DNA from: Schizophyllum amplum
Taxonomy: Eukaryota > Basidiomycota > Agaricomycetes > Agaricales > Schizophyllaceae
Assembly (NCBI GenBank): GCA_007026445.1
Contig: VDMD01000049.1
Coordinates: forward strand, 1-64,000
Direction: 5' to 3'
Length of the DNA: 64,000 nucleotides
Positions 37,027 through 48,200 of the stretch are shown in pieces; within the stretch, counting starts at the first letter, position 1, and every line of letters starts with the position of its first letter. Under the pieces are notes generated by a model. That model saw nothing but the letters and a program-made list of their open reading frames with translations, was not told where the DNA came from and searched no databases. Position numbers and translations under genes: made by a program.

Positions 37027-37689
37027 TATGTCGGGGTGATCGCGACCCTTAACCCGATTTTTGGGTTACTCTCGGGTCATAGCGTAACCCTAGTGGAAAT
37101 AGCTGATTCGGGAAATATTCAGGATATTCAGGATAGGGTTATACATAACCCCTCAACAAAGGGTGACTATGATCCGCGCTCACTCGTGCAGCCTGAAGGG
37201 ATGCAGGACATCTGTATGAGGTCTGGCAAGTGTATATGTGCTACTGGTTATCATAGTGCCAACAAATAGCGAGACTGGGTCTCCAAAGATGGGGCCCAAT
37301 CGCATAGCGGGCGGTACCTCATAGCGAGCCAGTCTGGCAGAGCGGGGCGAATCAAATACGTGGGTCAGTACTGCTCTCACTAGATATCTCATAACTTGCG
37401 CGAAGGCACGAACCAGTGCGCCGCCGTGCGCCGCCCAACAGTAACTGAAGTTAGGTCGGGAGCCGTCGCAATTCCGCTAAGTTCAAATGCACGTGATCGT
37501 TGTTGTTTGGCTGCGTCTTCGTGATTATTTGTTGACGTCCTCGGCACATGTCGGGCCTGTGTCGGGCTTGCCTTTCTGCTTACTTACCTTCACGCTGCCT
37601 TCACGCCCACCCTCAGCGCCTCAGCAACCCCGTCCGCGTCCCCTCCTACCCACCTCTATAATGCCCTTTTGATTGCTTGCTCTGCCCTC

Positions 37690-38600
37690 AGCGCTGAGGT
37701 CGGATGTTGCCCGCCGCCGTCGTGACTCACACCGCGACGGGCAACAAGACGCCGCGCAAGCCCCCCCGCCGACGAAGCACGCGCTTTATAGGCAATGAAT
37801 AACTTTTACAGACGAAGTGGGGATGTGGCCAGGGCAGCCCACTAGTCAGGGTCCTGACGCGGTGCGCTCGGAGGACATTAAGTCGGCCGCGGATGCGCGG
37901 TGGTGTCTACAGGTGCGTGGCAGCCAAACCTTTCCCTTCCAGACCTGACAGCTCCGGCAGCCGTAGCGGCCGTTCCTACCGAACCTGTCTTCCCCGATCA
38001 TGCTCGTGCACTCCCATCCCCTACCACCGAATATGCCCGCGCGCAGTCCTCGGAAGCGCCGACGTGGTCGCTGAAGACCGTGCAGAACGACCGCGGGCCT
38101 TCATCTAGGTATGTTTCCTTCTCATGTCGGGACATCGTTGCTCATCGACTTGTAGGAGAGCCAGTGCTTGTCGGTATCTCCTGCACTGACTGGCTATATC
38201 CGGGTTCCATTGCACTAGTCTGTTTGTTCGGTGAGTTTTTTCCCTTGGTGTTTGACTCAGCATTGACCCCCCGCACCATGTAGTGCTGTTTCTTCAGCCT
38301 ATCCCTTCGTCTACCACCTCTCTCTCACGCAGTAAAGCCCCGAATGGTAGATTTGTATCCCACGCCGGTTGACGTGTACGTCCAGTACCTACGGCGTTCT
38401 TATGCAGTCGATTCGTGTATGTTGATTCATGTACTATTCATGGTGGCGGGCATCCGAAGCTCCGAGGCGCGCACTGATGGGACCGGTTACTTGATAGTAA
38501 CCGGGAAAAAAGCGAGATGGCATGTAGGAATATGTCCCAGCCACTGACTGGCTATTGTATCCAGGCAAACATGTACGATTAGGTAGACGAACATGTGCGT
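37690..38600 (+). other. Possible spliced accessory gene inside the transposon
   Basis: Plus-strand segments look coding and are bordered by splice-like sites: 'DEVGMWPGQPTSQGPDAVRS' near 37815, 'LTAPAAVAAVPTEPVFPDHA' near 37947, and 'DVYVQYLRRSYAVDSCMLIH' near 38370. GTGCGT, GTATGT and GTGAGT donors and CAG/TAG acceptors lie between them at 40-60 bp spacing. I could not find one set of introns that keeps a single frame, so this may be a decayed second gene. No domain is recognised. Confidence 0.3.
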
Positions 38601-38675
38601 AAAATTATAGAACATCAAGCGGACACGTCCGTGAGATACATCGCAGGCGGCCCATCAGCGGCTGATCAGTGCGCA

Positions 38676-41661
38676 TCAGTCCCCTAGTACCTCGTCCTCG
38701 TCCTCCTCCCATGCCGTTGCTGTGAGCTCTATGACCTCCGAGACCGCCGATACCGGTACAAGCTCCATCTCCACCTCTCCCTTTGCCTTCAGGGCGAGAT
38801 GCTGCTGAATCACGGCTTTCAAAGCAAGCTTCCTTTCAGCAACCTTCAGGCCTGTGAATCCCTTCGTCGCCGGCAGTCTAGACCCCCAAATCGTGCGAAG
38901 CTTCCGGTACTGCTCGTCCATCTTCTTGCCGGTGAGGTTATTGATTTCGCTCCCCGAAAGGATAATTCGAACTCCGGCAAGTTCAGCAAACAGCGCATTC
39001 TTCTTCGCCACCCGCACCGCCTGTCGTTCCTTCTTCATCTCGACCATCCTCAGCTCGAACTCGGCCTGTTCTGCACGTCGGGCCTTCTCAACGCCAGACG
39101 CGTCGTATTTGCGCGCCGCTCGCATAGCCCAAACATCGTCGTCTTCGTTGCAGAAGTCTTCGATAAACTGCTGCGTGCGGTTTCGCATGAACATGGCCAA
39201 CGAGTTGTGCGCGTGCATCGTCGAAGTCGGATGTGCACGAGCCCATACACACCACGACCCCAGAGCGCCCTCATTGCGGTCGTTGGTCGCGTTCAGGAAG
39301 ACGTGCGAGTGTTCGTCTGCGGAGAGGCCATCGATAATGCCACCGGGTGCGTACTCGGACGAGAACCGAAGCCACGTCACCTGCGCACCCCTCATGAAGC
39401 TGACGAACATCTCGCGCAGATGCGGGAGCCGCCCGTCCTCCACCAGCCGTTGGATAGCGTTGACGACCTCGGGCCGCTCGAACTCCTGGCCGTCGAACGT
39501 CGCATCCAAATAGCTGTCCGCCCCAAAGTCAAGAATAATGTCTGGTTGGTCGATTAAATGCTGACAATGTGCGCAGATATCCGCATGCAAGGGACCAAGG
39601 TCGATGGCGTTCAGCGCAACGGACTCGGGCGTGCGAACGTGCCGCATATACGGGTGGCTGATCAGCTGCATGTAGAGGGCGAGGACGGCGAGCTCGGTGA
39701 GTGTTGCATTGTCGTGCAGGGCGTTATATACATTGAGCTCAACGTTCGTCCAGGTCGCGGAATCCTTTTTCATCTTGACATGCTCGAGGAACTTGATGTA
39801 CTCGGGCAGGTTCGTGATCAGCTCGCTGGCGGCCTCGCCGTGGGACCCGAAACGTGTGTTGCTGGTTTGCGGGAACCGGCGCATGAGCGTCTCGAGTTCG
39901 TGCCCCATGATGATGAGGTGCGTGTCTCCTTGGCCTCGCTTGTCAAGGTGGTTGTTGAACACCATCCCAGCCAAAGCTGTCGTCTTCACGGCACCTCGCG
40001 TAGATGATTCGAGGGCGGAAACTTCATCATCCGTGAGGGGTCGGGAGCCAGTCTCCGGTGCGACGGCTTTGCGAACCGCCTCAGCGTTCGCCTTGTTCGC
40101 GAGCGGGATGGGAGGCGTCAAGCCGAGCTCTGCCCAAGTCGCCATCATCGCCGTGTTGCCTCCCTTGAAGGAGTTCTGGTCCTTGTGCATGCAGCACCCG
40201 GTCCAGACGAACAACATCAACAGACGACGCTCCGCCTCGGGTAGCTTGTCAACCTCCTTCTGGCCAAGGCTCTGTATCACGGCCTCGATGGTGATCAGGT
40301 CACGTATCGCTTGTTCTTCCTTCGTAAGGGCATTCCATGCGTCTGCGCCGCCCGCCACCCGTATCTTCTCCGCACTCCAGTCACCGACCAATGCCTCGAA
40401 GTCCTCAGCTGACATCTCGTCGCGAGCTTCTTCGCCCATCTCCTGCAATGTATCCTTGCGCTTGGCATCCCGAATAGCGTCCGCTGTTGCCTTCTCTGCA
40501 GAGGCATGGTCGCTGCACATCCCCCGAAGGTAGTGCATGATGTGCCGTGGCGTAAGTTTCTTCCCTCCCATTCGAGCGAACATCGGTGAATCATTGTAGA
40601 TGTCGGCCGATTCCATCCATGTACGATGCCAGGAGTCGAAGGACATGCCTGCAGTGTGGTCGACGGTGGATCGGATGCCATGGAAGCTTGTCTTTGGAAG
40701 GTCGGACATGCGTACAGTACCGTCTGCCTGCCGCTCGAGTACTTTGTAGGTGATGTGATGTGACTGGTAGTTGATATTTCGACGGGATGTGCTGTCCCCG
40801 CTCATCGTGATGTCTGCCGAGAATGTAAGTGATGCCTCTTCTCTGTCACGACATGTCAGACTAACCGGGCGCGTTCTGTAGCTCCCATCCCTGCTGGGTA
40901 CGAGAAAATATGAGGCCCTCCAGTACCATTCTGGCCGCAGTGCGACGGCTGATAACACGGCTCAGGTGAACTCCAAAGACTCCTGCGACTTGACGCAGCA
41001 CGCCGCCGACCTTGTTCAGGCTGCAGCCCCCAGCAACGAGCTGGCGGACCAATGTACGTATCTCTCGACTGTACATGTGCCACTTGTTCTTGACCTTGAA
41101 TGTTGCAACAGGGCCTCCACCTTGCTTTTCTTTGAGGCGCTGCCGAGTCTTTACGGCACGCCTAACCTTCGCGTTGAGGTTGCGAACCGTGCGCGATATG
41201 GCGCGCACGGCACGACGGTCCTTCGCTGACATGTTGAATAGCTTCGTCTGGTCGGTCAAGGCGGCCTGGAGCTTTGCATCTGCATGCCGAAGCTTTGTCG
41301 TAAAAGTGGTGAGTGTCGTTGCATCTGCTAGAAGGAGGGCTCTGATACGCCGTTCAGCAGCACTCTCTGCTTCACGTGCGTGGATGCCCATCTCCAGCTC
41401 CCGCTTCTTCCAGCTCTGCTGAGCATTGTAGTGCCGTTTGTCGCGCGCAGCCGAGTTCTTCAAATCCTTACGCAATCTTTCGTGTTCACGTTTGTACTTC
41501 GTTAACTCGGTATTCTGGCGCTTCACTCGCTCTTCAGCTTGTTCTAGCTTCTGCTGTAGTGGTGATATATTCTCCTTGTCGAGGGTTGGACCCCAGCGGG
41601 CTGCAGCGCCGCTTTTTGAACGTGCCGTGGTTGATTTTCGGGCCCCCTTCTTTAATCCCAT
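38676..41661 (-). CDS. Transposase-like protein of an unnamed basidiomycete family
   Basis: Two exons (41661-40866 and 40813-38676) around a 52 bp intron (GTTAGT...GGCAG, CTTAC branch site) give 977 residues. Residues 30-140 are a charged coiled coil ('LEQAEERVKRQNTELTKYKR'). About 205-255 resembles a helix-turn-helix. The rest is the conserved part of a family I recall as multi-copy and unnamed in Agaricomycetes: 'MSGDSTSRRNINYQSHH' (Asp272), 'CSDHASAEK', 'WTGCCMHKDQNSFKGG' (Asp477), 'TRGAVKTTALAG' and 'NDRNEGALGSW' (Glu780), then a basic C-terminus. Asp272, Asp477 and Glu780 are my candidates for a DDE-type catalytic triad; this is inference from their placement in the most conserved blocks. 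The gene is the only clear coding unit between the inverted repeats and appears intact, so it is the likely mobilising enzyme. Confidence 0.8.
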
Positions 41662-42511
41662 GGCTTATCTAGTTTTGTAAATGTTGTTTAGTTGTCTCTA
41701 GACTACTTGTGCTATATCCACGTACCAGTAAATGGTCTGCTGGGAGTGAGTACGCGGTAGTCAACGCGGTAGTCGCTCCGACAGGACAACGCGCGTCGAG
41801 ACACCGCGTCATGTGACCGTCAACATTCCCTTTTGGGAAGCATATCCGGGGCGGGTCGTGCAGCTTCGTCTACTTCCCGTATTGTGCTCTACATGTCCTG
41901 AGATTTCGGGAGAAGCGCTCTATACTCGGTTTACACCCAGTCAGGCATTCACATAAAATCAGGATTTTTCTGGCAGGAGCTATGGCCTATTTTTCTTGCC
42001 AGCTCTGTGGTTTGTGTATTTTCGTCTTCAAAAAATGCTCTCACACGAGCAGATGGCGTACTACATTGCATTTCGCAACATCCGAGGTCTCGAACTGAAG
42101 TTGTAAATATCTAGACGAATTTCGCAACGATTATGACGTCAGAGGAGCGGGCCGCAGATACCGAGGTGTCGCCTCGGACCCTTCGGATGCCCGCCACCAC
42201 TATTCATTAGTAGCACTAGATAGTAGATACCTGCAATATATTATTTTGCTTTTCTACCAATCTGATTTACCAGTGCAAAGAACCCGATAGGAAGGTTACA
42301 TCCACCCCAAACAGTAGTCGAAAGTGCCCACTGATTTTGACCCAATGGTAGGGTTACTATCACCCATTACAACGCTGCCGAGGAGGAGGGTGATTGCAGG
42401 AATAAAAAGGGTGAATGTCACCCTACGCATCTTGGGTTATTGAATAACCATTCATGGGTTACGATAACTACATAGGCGGGCTAAAGCTACCCTACAGAAG
42501 GGTGATGTGTT
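41662..42511. other. Right subterminal region of the transposon
   Basis: Non-coding. From about 42280 to 42511 it contains many copies of GGGTGA, GGGTTA and their complements within 230 bp, the sort of array that transposases bind next to element ends. A similar array occurs at 37027-37150. Confidence 0.7.
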
Positions 42512-42544
42512 GGGTGATCGCGACCCTGTTTGAGTTTCACAGTG
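42512..42544 (-). repeat. Right terminal inverted repeat
   Basis: 33 bp, complementary to the left end with three mismatches. It ends in CAGTG directly against NLR coding sequence. Confidence 0.9.
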
Positions 42545-45299
42545 CGATCGACGCGTAAGCTGCGTTAGTGTCGATGTGGAAGTACTCGGTTGCAGGGAGG
42601 TCGAGGGAATCCTCCGGGGGGTTTAGGAGGTGATCTTTTACAGAGGCATGCACAACGCGAACTTCGTCATCGCGTACTGTCACGAAAGTAGACCCCGCGA
42701 GAGCGACTACGTAGTCCGCAGATGAGTCTAAGGAGGCGTCGTAGACGGGCATGCGCTTGGAGTAGTCGAAAGACATCAGGTGAGCGAACTCGCCCGTGGT
42801 GAGAGGTGTCACTGCCAAAACAGCCCATACAAGCAAACGGCGAACAGACACGGGCGCGCCTGCCTTGTATATACCAGCTAACACCTTGTCGTAGAAACTC
42901 GCCAGCGTTCTCGGGGACCTTTCGAGGCGGTCTAGAACCTCAGAGGGTATGCCGGCGACATTGACGAGCTCCCGCACCTGTAAAACAGCCCAGCGGAAGC
43001 TACGATGTTCATTAGCATGGAGGGCAATGAAGCATGGAATCTTACATACTTGCCATCCGCGCCCTCGCTCAGCTTGTCGCTCACTAAAGGCTTATTTCTG
43101 ACCTCCGCCAGCGGGCCATCTGCGGCAAGGTACGTAGCAAGGAGGATCCTGATGTCGCCAGTCACTCGCTTCTCATCCATAGCGATCCGGGCGTCGGAAA
43201 GTGCCTCCAGGTCTCTGCGAAAAGCCACCTCAAAGCGACTCGATACGATGAGCGACACGTTGTCGTAAGTCCGTAGATTCTTGAGGAAAAGGACAATGGT
43301 CTTTGGGTCATCAGCTTCGTCCAAGGCATCTATGACGATGAACAGATGCATGCGCGTGGCCCTAATCATGACATCCAGGGTATGTCGCATCGTCTCCAGC
43401 GTGATCTGGGAATGTCCAATTGAAGCTACCTGACGAAGCTCAAGCAGCTGGGCGGCGCACTGCGGTAGGTTGTATGCAAGCTGGCAAAGCACTGATGAGA
43501 GGAATGCGCGTAGATTGCGAGGGCTTGCGCCGGTCGTGTCGAATAGATGTGTCAAAGTGAGAGACACTGCGTCAGAGGTTGCGGCCTCCACCCGAAGATC
43601 CTGAATTGCAGCCGCGCTGAGAGGGTAAGTGAGACACAGGAGTCGTCATAACAACGAACGGAGAGCGCACATCATGGTACTCTTTCCACAGCCAGCTATT
43701 TCATGGTCAATGTATGCAGCATGCGGTCATCGCGAGATCGCACCTTTGCCGTGAAGCCAGATAGATTTCGCCCTACGCTCTTTGAACGCGGTGAAGTCCT
43801 CACCGTCAAGGAACCACGAGCCCGTCGATTGTTCGCGCCCGTCGAGGAGGGCAGTCATCTTATCAGAACAATCCGGGAACTGCAGCCACGTGCAGAGCTG
43901 GTCGATGTCGGCGGACTCTGTGTGCCAAAGTCGGCATGTAAGATACGCATATATCTGGATCGTCCAGTACTTACCTGTTTGTATGTCTGTGCGTTCTATG
44001 TATGAAATAAGCTCCTTTTGTACACGCTCCAGAATTCCACGGTTGGCGTTGTGCTGGTCAAATGTCAGGTTCACGCTCTTGCAAAGCATGCCTATACGAT
44101 GGGTCAATCGTAAAATGGCAGAGTCATCAGCAGTAGCACATACCGTGGATGTCCTGCGCGGTCCTTGTGATACAGGCGAGGCAGGCCCGGGTCATTGCTT
44201 GCTCTTCTCTGTTCCCTAAGCAGATGACGGTACGTCAACAAAAAGCGAAGAATGCGGGAGAACGCCAGCTTACAAGCGTTACTCTCCGTGAGGATTGACA
44301 TCGTCTCCTTGGCCGTATAAAGTGTCACGGCTGTCACAGTCTCATGGTGACTACTTGCGAGCCGACTCAGTTCCGCCAGAGCCGAGGCCACCTCCTTCGA
44401 CTTCGCGAGCTTCCTCAGCCACAAAACTATTGAACAACGTCAGCTACAAGTCCGCACAGAAGAAGTGGCAGGCGATCGCACCAAGCCGCCCTTGCTTCCG
44501 AACTTTCTGAATCACACCGAGCACGACCAGGATCTGCGCGAGCAACTTGATGGACGCCTCCCTCAGCGCATCGTCCTGATGTACATCCCGCTCGACGACC
44601 GGCCTCAAAATGCGGAGATGGTGGGCCATAGTGTCAAAGGCGTCTGAGATTGAGTCCAACTCGTCTCTGACCTCTACAGCGGCCTAAACTTGGCATCAGC
44701 GGGGGGTGCAGCGCCAGACATATGCCGCTCGCCTTGCAAAGTTCGCCAACAGCACCAAACACCACCTTCGAGGGTCCGAATGCCTGAGACGACGAGTCAG
44801 CTTCGCCGTCGCAATTTCATTTCCACCAAGCACGGACTCACCAGACCGACTCCTTCTCCAGCGATCGTGCATAAGTGTCCAAAGGCAGCGACGACTGGCG
44901 TGACTGCATCTCGAATGCGACTGTGTCCAGCGGTGCGGAAGTGGTCGAATCTCTCCTTGTGTGCATCGATATAATGCAGGATCGAGCTCTCGGAGTCAAA
45001 AGAGACGGCTCTCTGATCATGAAGATCGATGCCCGTTTCACCCTGGTACCTCACTACCGCCTCAAGCCAGAGCGCGACAAGCGGTTCGACAGCAGGCCCC
45101 GGACGTTGCGACTGAGAGGACAGTCAGTAAAGGTATCGATGAAGAGGGAAGGCCACGCAACCGATGAATATGGAAACTCCTTGAAGCGTCCCGGGCGGGG
45201 CTCGGAGGTCGGCTGAGCCAAATCTGTGGATGACGCAGCGCTCGGAGAAAACGATCACGCCGTCTGGACGACGACGAAGGACTGGGTGATTGCACCATC

Positions 45300-48200
45300 G
45301 ACGTCGAAAAAGCTCAAGATCCTCGCTATTGCGGTCGAGGAAGAAGCCGAGGAGCGATGCTACAGACCGAGGAAACCGGGATTCAGTGCTAGGAAGCCGG
45401 GATCGCGGTCGAGGACCCCAAGGTTGTCGTGGTGAGAGGGAACGACACGGATGCCGCCGCTCAACAGCATGCCGAGCGTCAGGCGTCAGGCCGCCGCGTG
45501 TCCGCGGCGGTTCCACCGCCCCACTCAATAGCATCGGAGATTGAGAGCCTATGATACTGTCAGCACCGCCACTTGATCATGATACGGCTTACTTACATTA
45601 TGATTCATCGACTGCTGAGGTGTTGTACGATCCCGGTATTGTGCAGGACGAGGAACTTCCCCGTCGACATTGTATGAAGATGTTGACGCTGGATTTTGAC
45701 AGGAAGGGAAAACATTAGGATATGCGTATAGCACGGGCAACAGGCTGAGGAAGACATCAACGGCGCTTGTGTCATTGTATTGCCAGTGCGACTCAGGCTG
45801 ATTATGCGAACTCTGTAACAGAGATCTGACGGGTAGGTGAGAGAAAACTGAGAGCGATGGAGAGGAGACCATGAATTTGAAACACATACTGCGGCACGTA
45901 TGTCCCCCGAACCTGCGCGACCAGAACATCGGCGGCGCACGTAGAAAAGAGAGCGATGCGCGGAGAGACCCAGATATGCACAATGATCAACTCTAGTCTT
46001 GTGAAGCGACGAAGCTCGGTAGCGCAGGCTGCGAAAGGCGTCAATCGTACGACGAGAAAGAACCTCACCGAAGAGGGGAGGCGCTCCCGCGCATCAAGCG
46101 ACCGCTGTAAACAGTTATTGATCGACCTCACTCGCCTGTAGCGCCAATCATACGACTTTTGCTCCGGTGCTCGACGTCGTGATTTCAAGATGATGTCCGC
46201 CAGTGACTTCCGGGTAACGTCTGCAGAAGGGGGGGGGGGTGAAGAACGGCTGCTTGTCTGGAATCACCTAGCAGGGCCGGCGAGGAGACCTCGGGGTAGC
46301 AGCCTGGGACACGCCTAGTGGTGGCTCGGAGCAGCAGGAATGAGTGTATACGCGGTAATGTAGGCGTCGGACCCGGTACTCCGTCCCGGGTTCCCATTTC
46401 CAACGCTAAAGCGCACCTGCGCGCGAGAGAACCCAAACTTAATGGATCTGGCGGTGAAAGGTTACACGTTGGGCAAACGGGGCGGTCGATACAGCTTCAT
46501 GCGTGGACTTAAATGCGCAACTGGGAGACGTGGTCCGATGGCTGAGGGCCGCGGTTGATATATGCAGCAGCCACAGTCGCACGAACCATGACTCAACAGC
46601 TGGAAGGACCTGAATCAGCATCGCGCGACAACTGATGTGGTCGACTTACTCACATTTGCGCCGTGAAATATATCTGACACCATTCACCGTCAATTTCCCG
46701 AGCTCGGTTTGGAGCGAGAGCGTCCAATACTGGCCTGCTCGTGACGGGGTGCGGTCTGGGATGAACGCAGCCGTGGGCGAAGGTTGCATCGACTTGACAC
46801 GTGGTATCAGGCTACAAATGTGGTGGTACCCGTCAGCGTCAATGCCAGACGGGATGAGACGAGCGATGGCATACCTCAACAATGCACTTGCAAGATGGAA
46901 GGGATTCAAAGCGTTCGTACCTTGCAAGAAAGTATTCCATACCCCTCGGCGTTCCTCGACAGTCCAAAAAAAAATCAGTGTTGAGAACTGATATTGAGAT
47001 AAGTACATATATCACTCTATAAGACAGAAGCTTAGAAAAGCGCCACCGTTGTCAGCCGGCTGCACTTGTCGAACTGATATGGCAGCGATTCGGACTGCTG
47101 AAGATCGCTGCCAGCCCTGACCCGGTGCTCTCCTACTCCCGAAATAGTCTCAGCAAAAGGAAGCACGGAGCCATGTTGCTACGCCGCTGGACAGGACTTG
47201 CAAGAACAAAGATGAAAGTTAAGAACAAGGATATCATTGTTTGTTCCCGCTTGTTCCGTCCCATTTCGGTGCTTCCCATTGTTCGTTTGATCTTGCCGCT
47301 AGCGCTCATCTTCGAAAATTCAATGCGTGATCTGCTCCTCTGCTCCTCAATTTTCCTGGACGCTCGTTGATGCAGCAGTCCTGTAGACGAGCACGCGAAC
47401 ATACTCAAGTGATATGAACTTCCATCTGCCGCCGTATTCCTGATCGTCGGCGGGCGTTCTCGTGAAGGCAGCGACCTGCGCACAGGCGTCACATGGCAAG
47501 AGACCCGATGGGCTTCAAGGACTCAATCCCACAGGCATGATGAAGCTACACCGTAGTAAACTGAGAAGACGTCGCTGCGCTGCACGGGAGTCTGCGCTTC
47601 AAGCGTGCGTGGAGGAGCGGTCCTGCTGGGCGACATGGTGCGTCAATTGATACGCTCCGCCTGCATTTGCGTCGCTGACTTATGCGCTAGTAGCTAGGGC
47701 AGAGCGCTCATCGGAGCGTGCAGGCTTCAGCGATAGCGAGGCCATCCAGGGAGGACGCTCGCTCCGGAATGCACGAAGCGACGGCGCGCTGAGCGCGGAC
47801 GCTGCCTGCGATACAAAATAAGGCACTGCGAGAGATGCTACGCAATACCCGCACTCAACATCCCTCATCTACACTGTCCAACATTCTGCACCTGTGCTGC
47901 ACGCACGTCCAGCGCCAGCTCCCGCGAGACGCGAACGGACTTGGTTATGAATCCGTCCTCGTCTTCCGGATCCGGTCCATGGAGAGAAGGGCGATAGTCA
48001 TGAGCATCCGCCTGCGAGCGAGTACATGCAGAGGTCGCGCATGATGCTTGTAGAGTTCATCGGTGAGGGCGCATCTATCAACTCTGCCATGCGACGCCGG
48101 CTGACCTTTGCTCGTCAGTATCAGTGCTTCCGATACGAGAAGTTCAAGAACTCCTAGAACGACGGGCTCAAGCTCGTCATGGCAACAAGCAGGACCTTGT

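Larger units (their letters stand above)
36994..42544. mobile_element. 5.55 kb DNA transposon with 33 bp terminal inverted repeats
   Basis: The left end begins CACTGGGAAACTCGAACAGG (36994) and the right end, on the complement, CACTGTGAAACTCAAACAGG (42544). The inverted repeats match at 30 of 33 positions. Read on the gene strand, the flanks are GTCGATCG before and GTCTATGA after, an 8 bp duplication degraded at three positions (uninterrupted paralogues read close to GTC-ATGA). The element carries a transposase-like gene at 38676-41661, long non-coding subterminal regions dense in GGGTGA/GGGTTA motifs, and a possible second plus-strand gene near 37.7-38.6 kb. CACTG...CAGTG ends and an 8 bp duplication would suit hAT- or KDZ-like behaviour, but the protein does not look like either. 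Confidence 0.9.
34002..45298 (-). pseudogene. NLR copy B: Goodbye-NACHT-ankyrin gene split by a 5.55 kb transposon
   Basis: The 5' part (45298-42545) holds the start, a shortened N-terminal linker, the Goodbye exons ('LHDQRAVSFDSESSILHYID', 'LDSISDAFDTMAHHLRIL'), Walker A 'AGCGKST', Walker B 'HLFIVIDALDEADDP' and the winged-helix-like 'FAHLMSFDYSKRMPVYDASL', up to 'YFHIDTNAAYASI'. The 3' part (36993-34002) resumes with 'MTRTCLAYISARTGL' and carries about 24 ankyrin repeats in one open frame of 995 codons. Copies A and C read straight through 'YAxMTRTCLAYI', so the transposon sits exactly at this junction. Transcription into the element meets a stop five codons later, inside its end repeat. 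The N-terminus is also damaged: the linker frame from 45298 does not match the Goodbye frame, and a stop precedes the latter near 45131. Confidence 0.88.

Noticed and set aside
36994..42544. Assigning the large transposon to hAT, KDZ or CACTA
   Set aside because: End sequence and duplication length are suggestive of each in part, but the protein lacks the motifs I know for these families, so no class is claimed.
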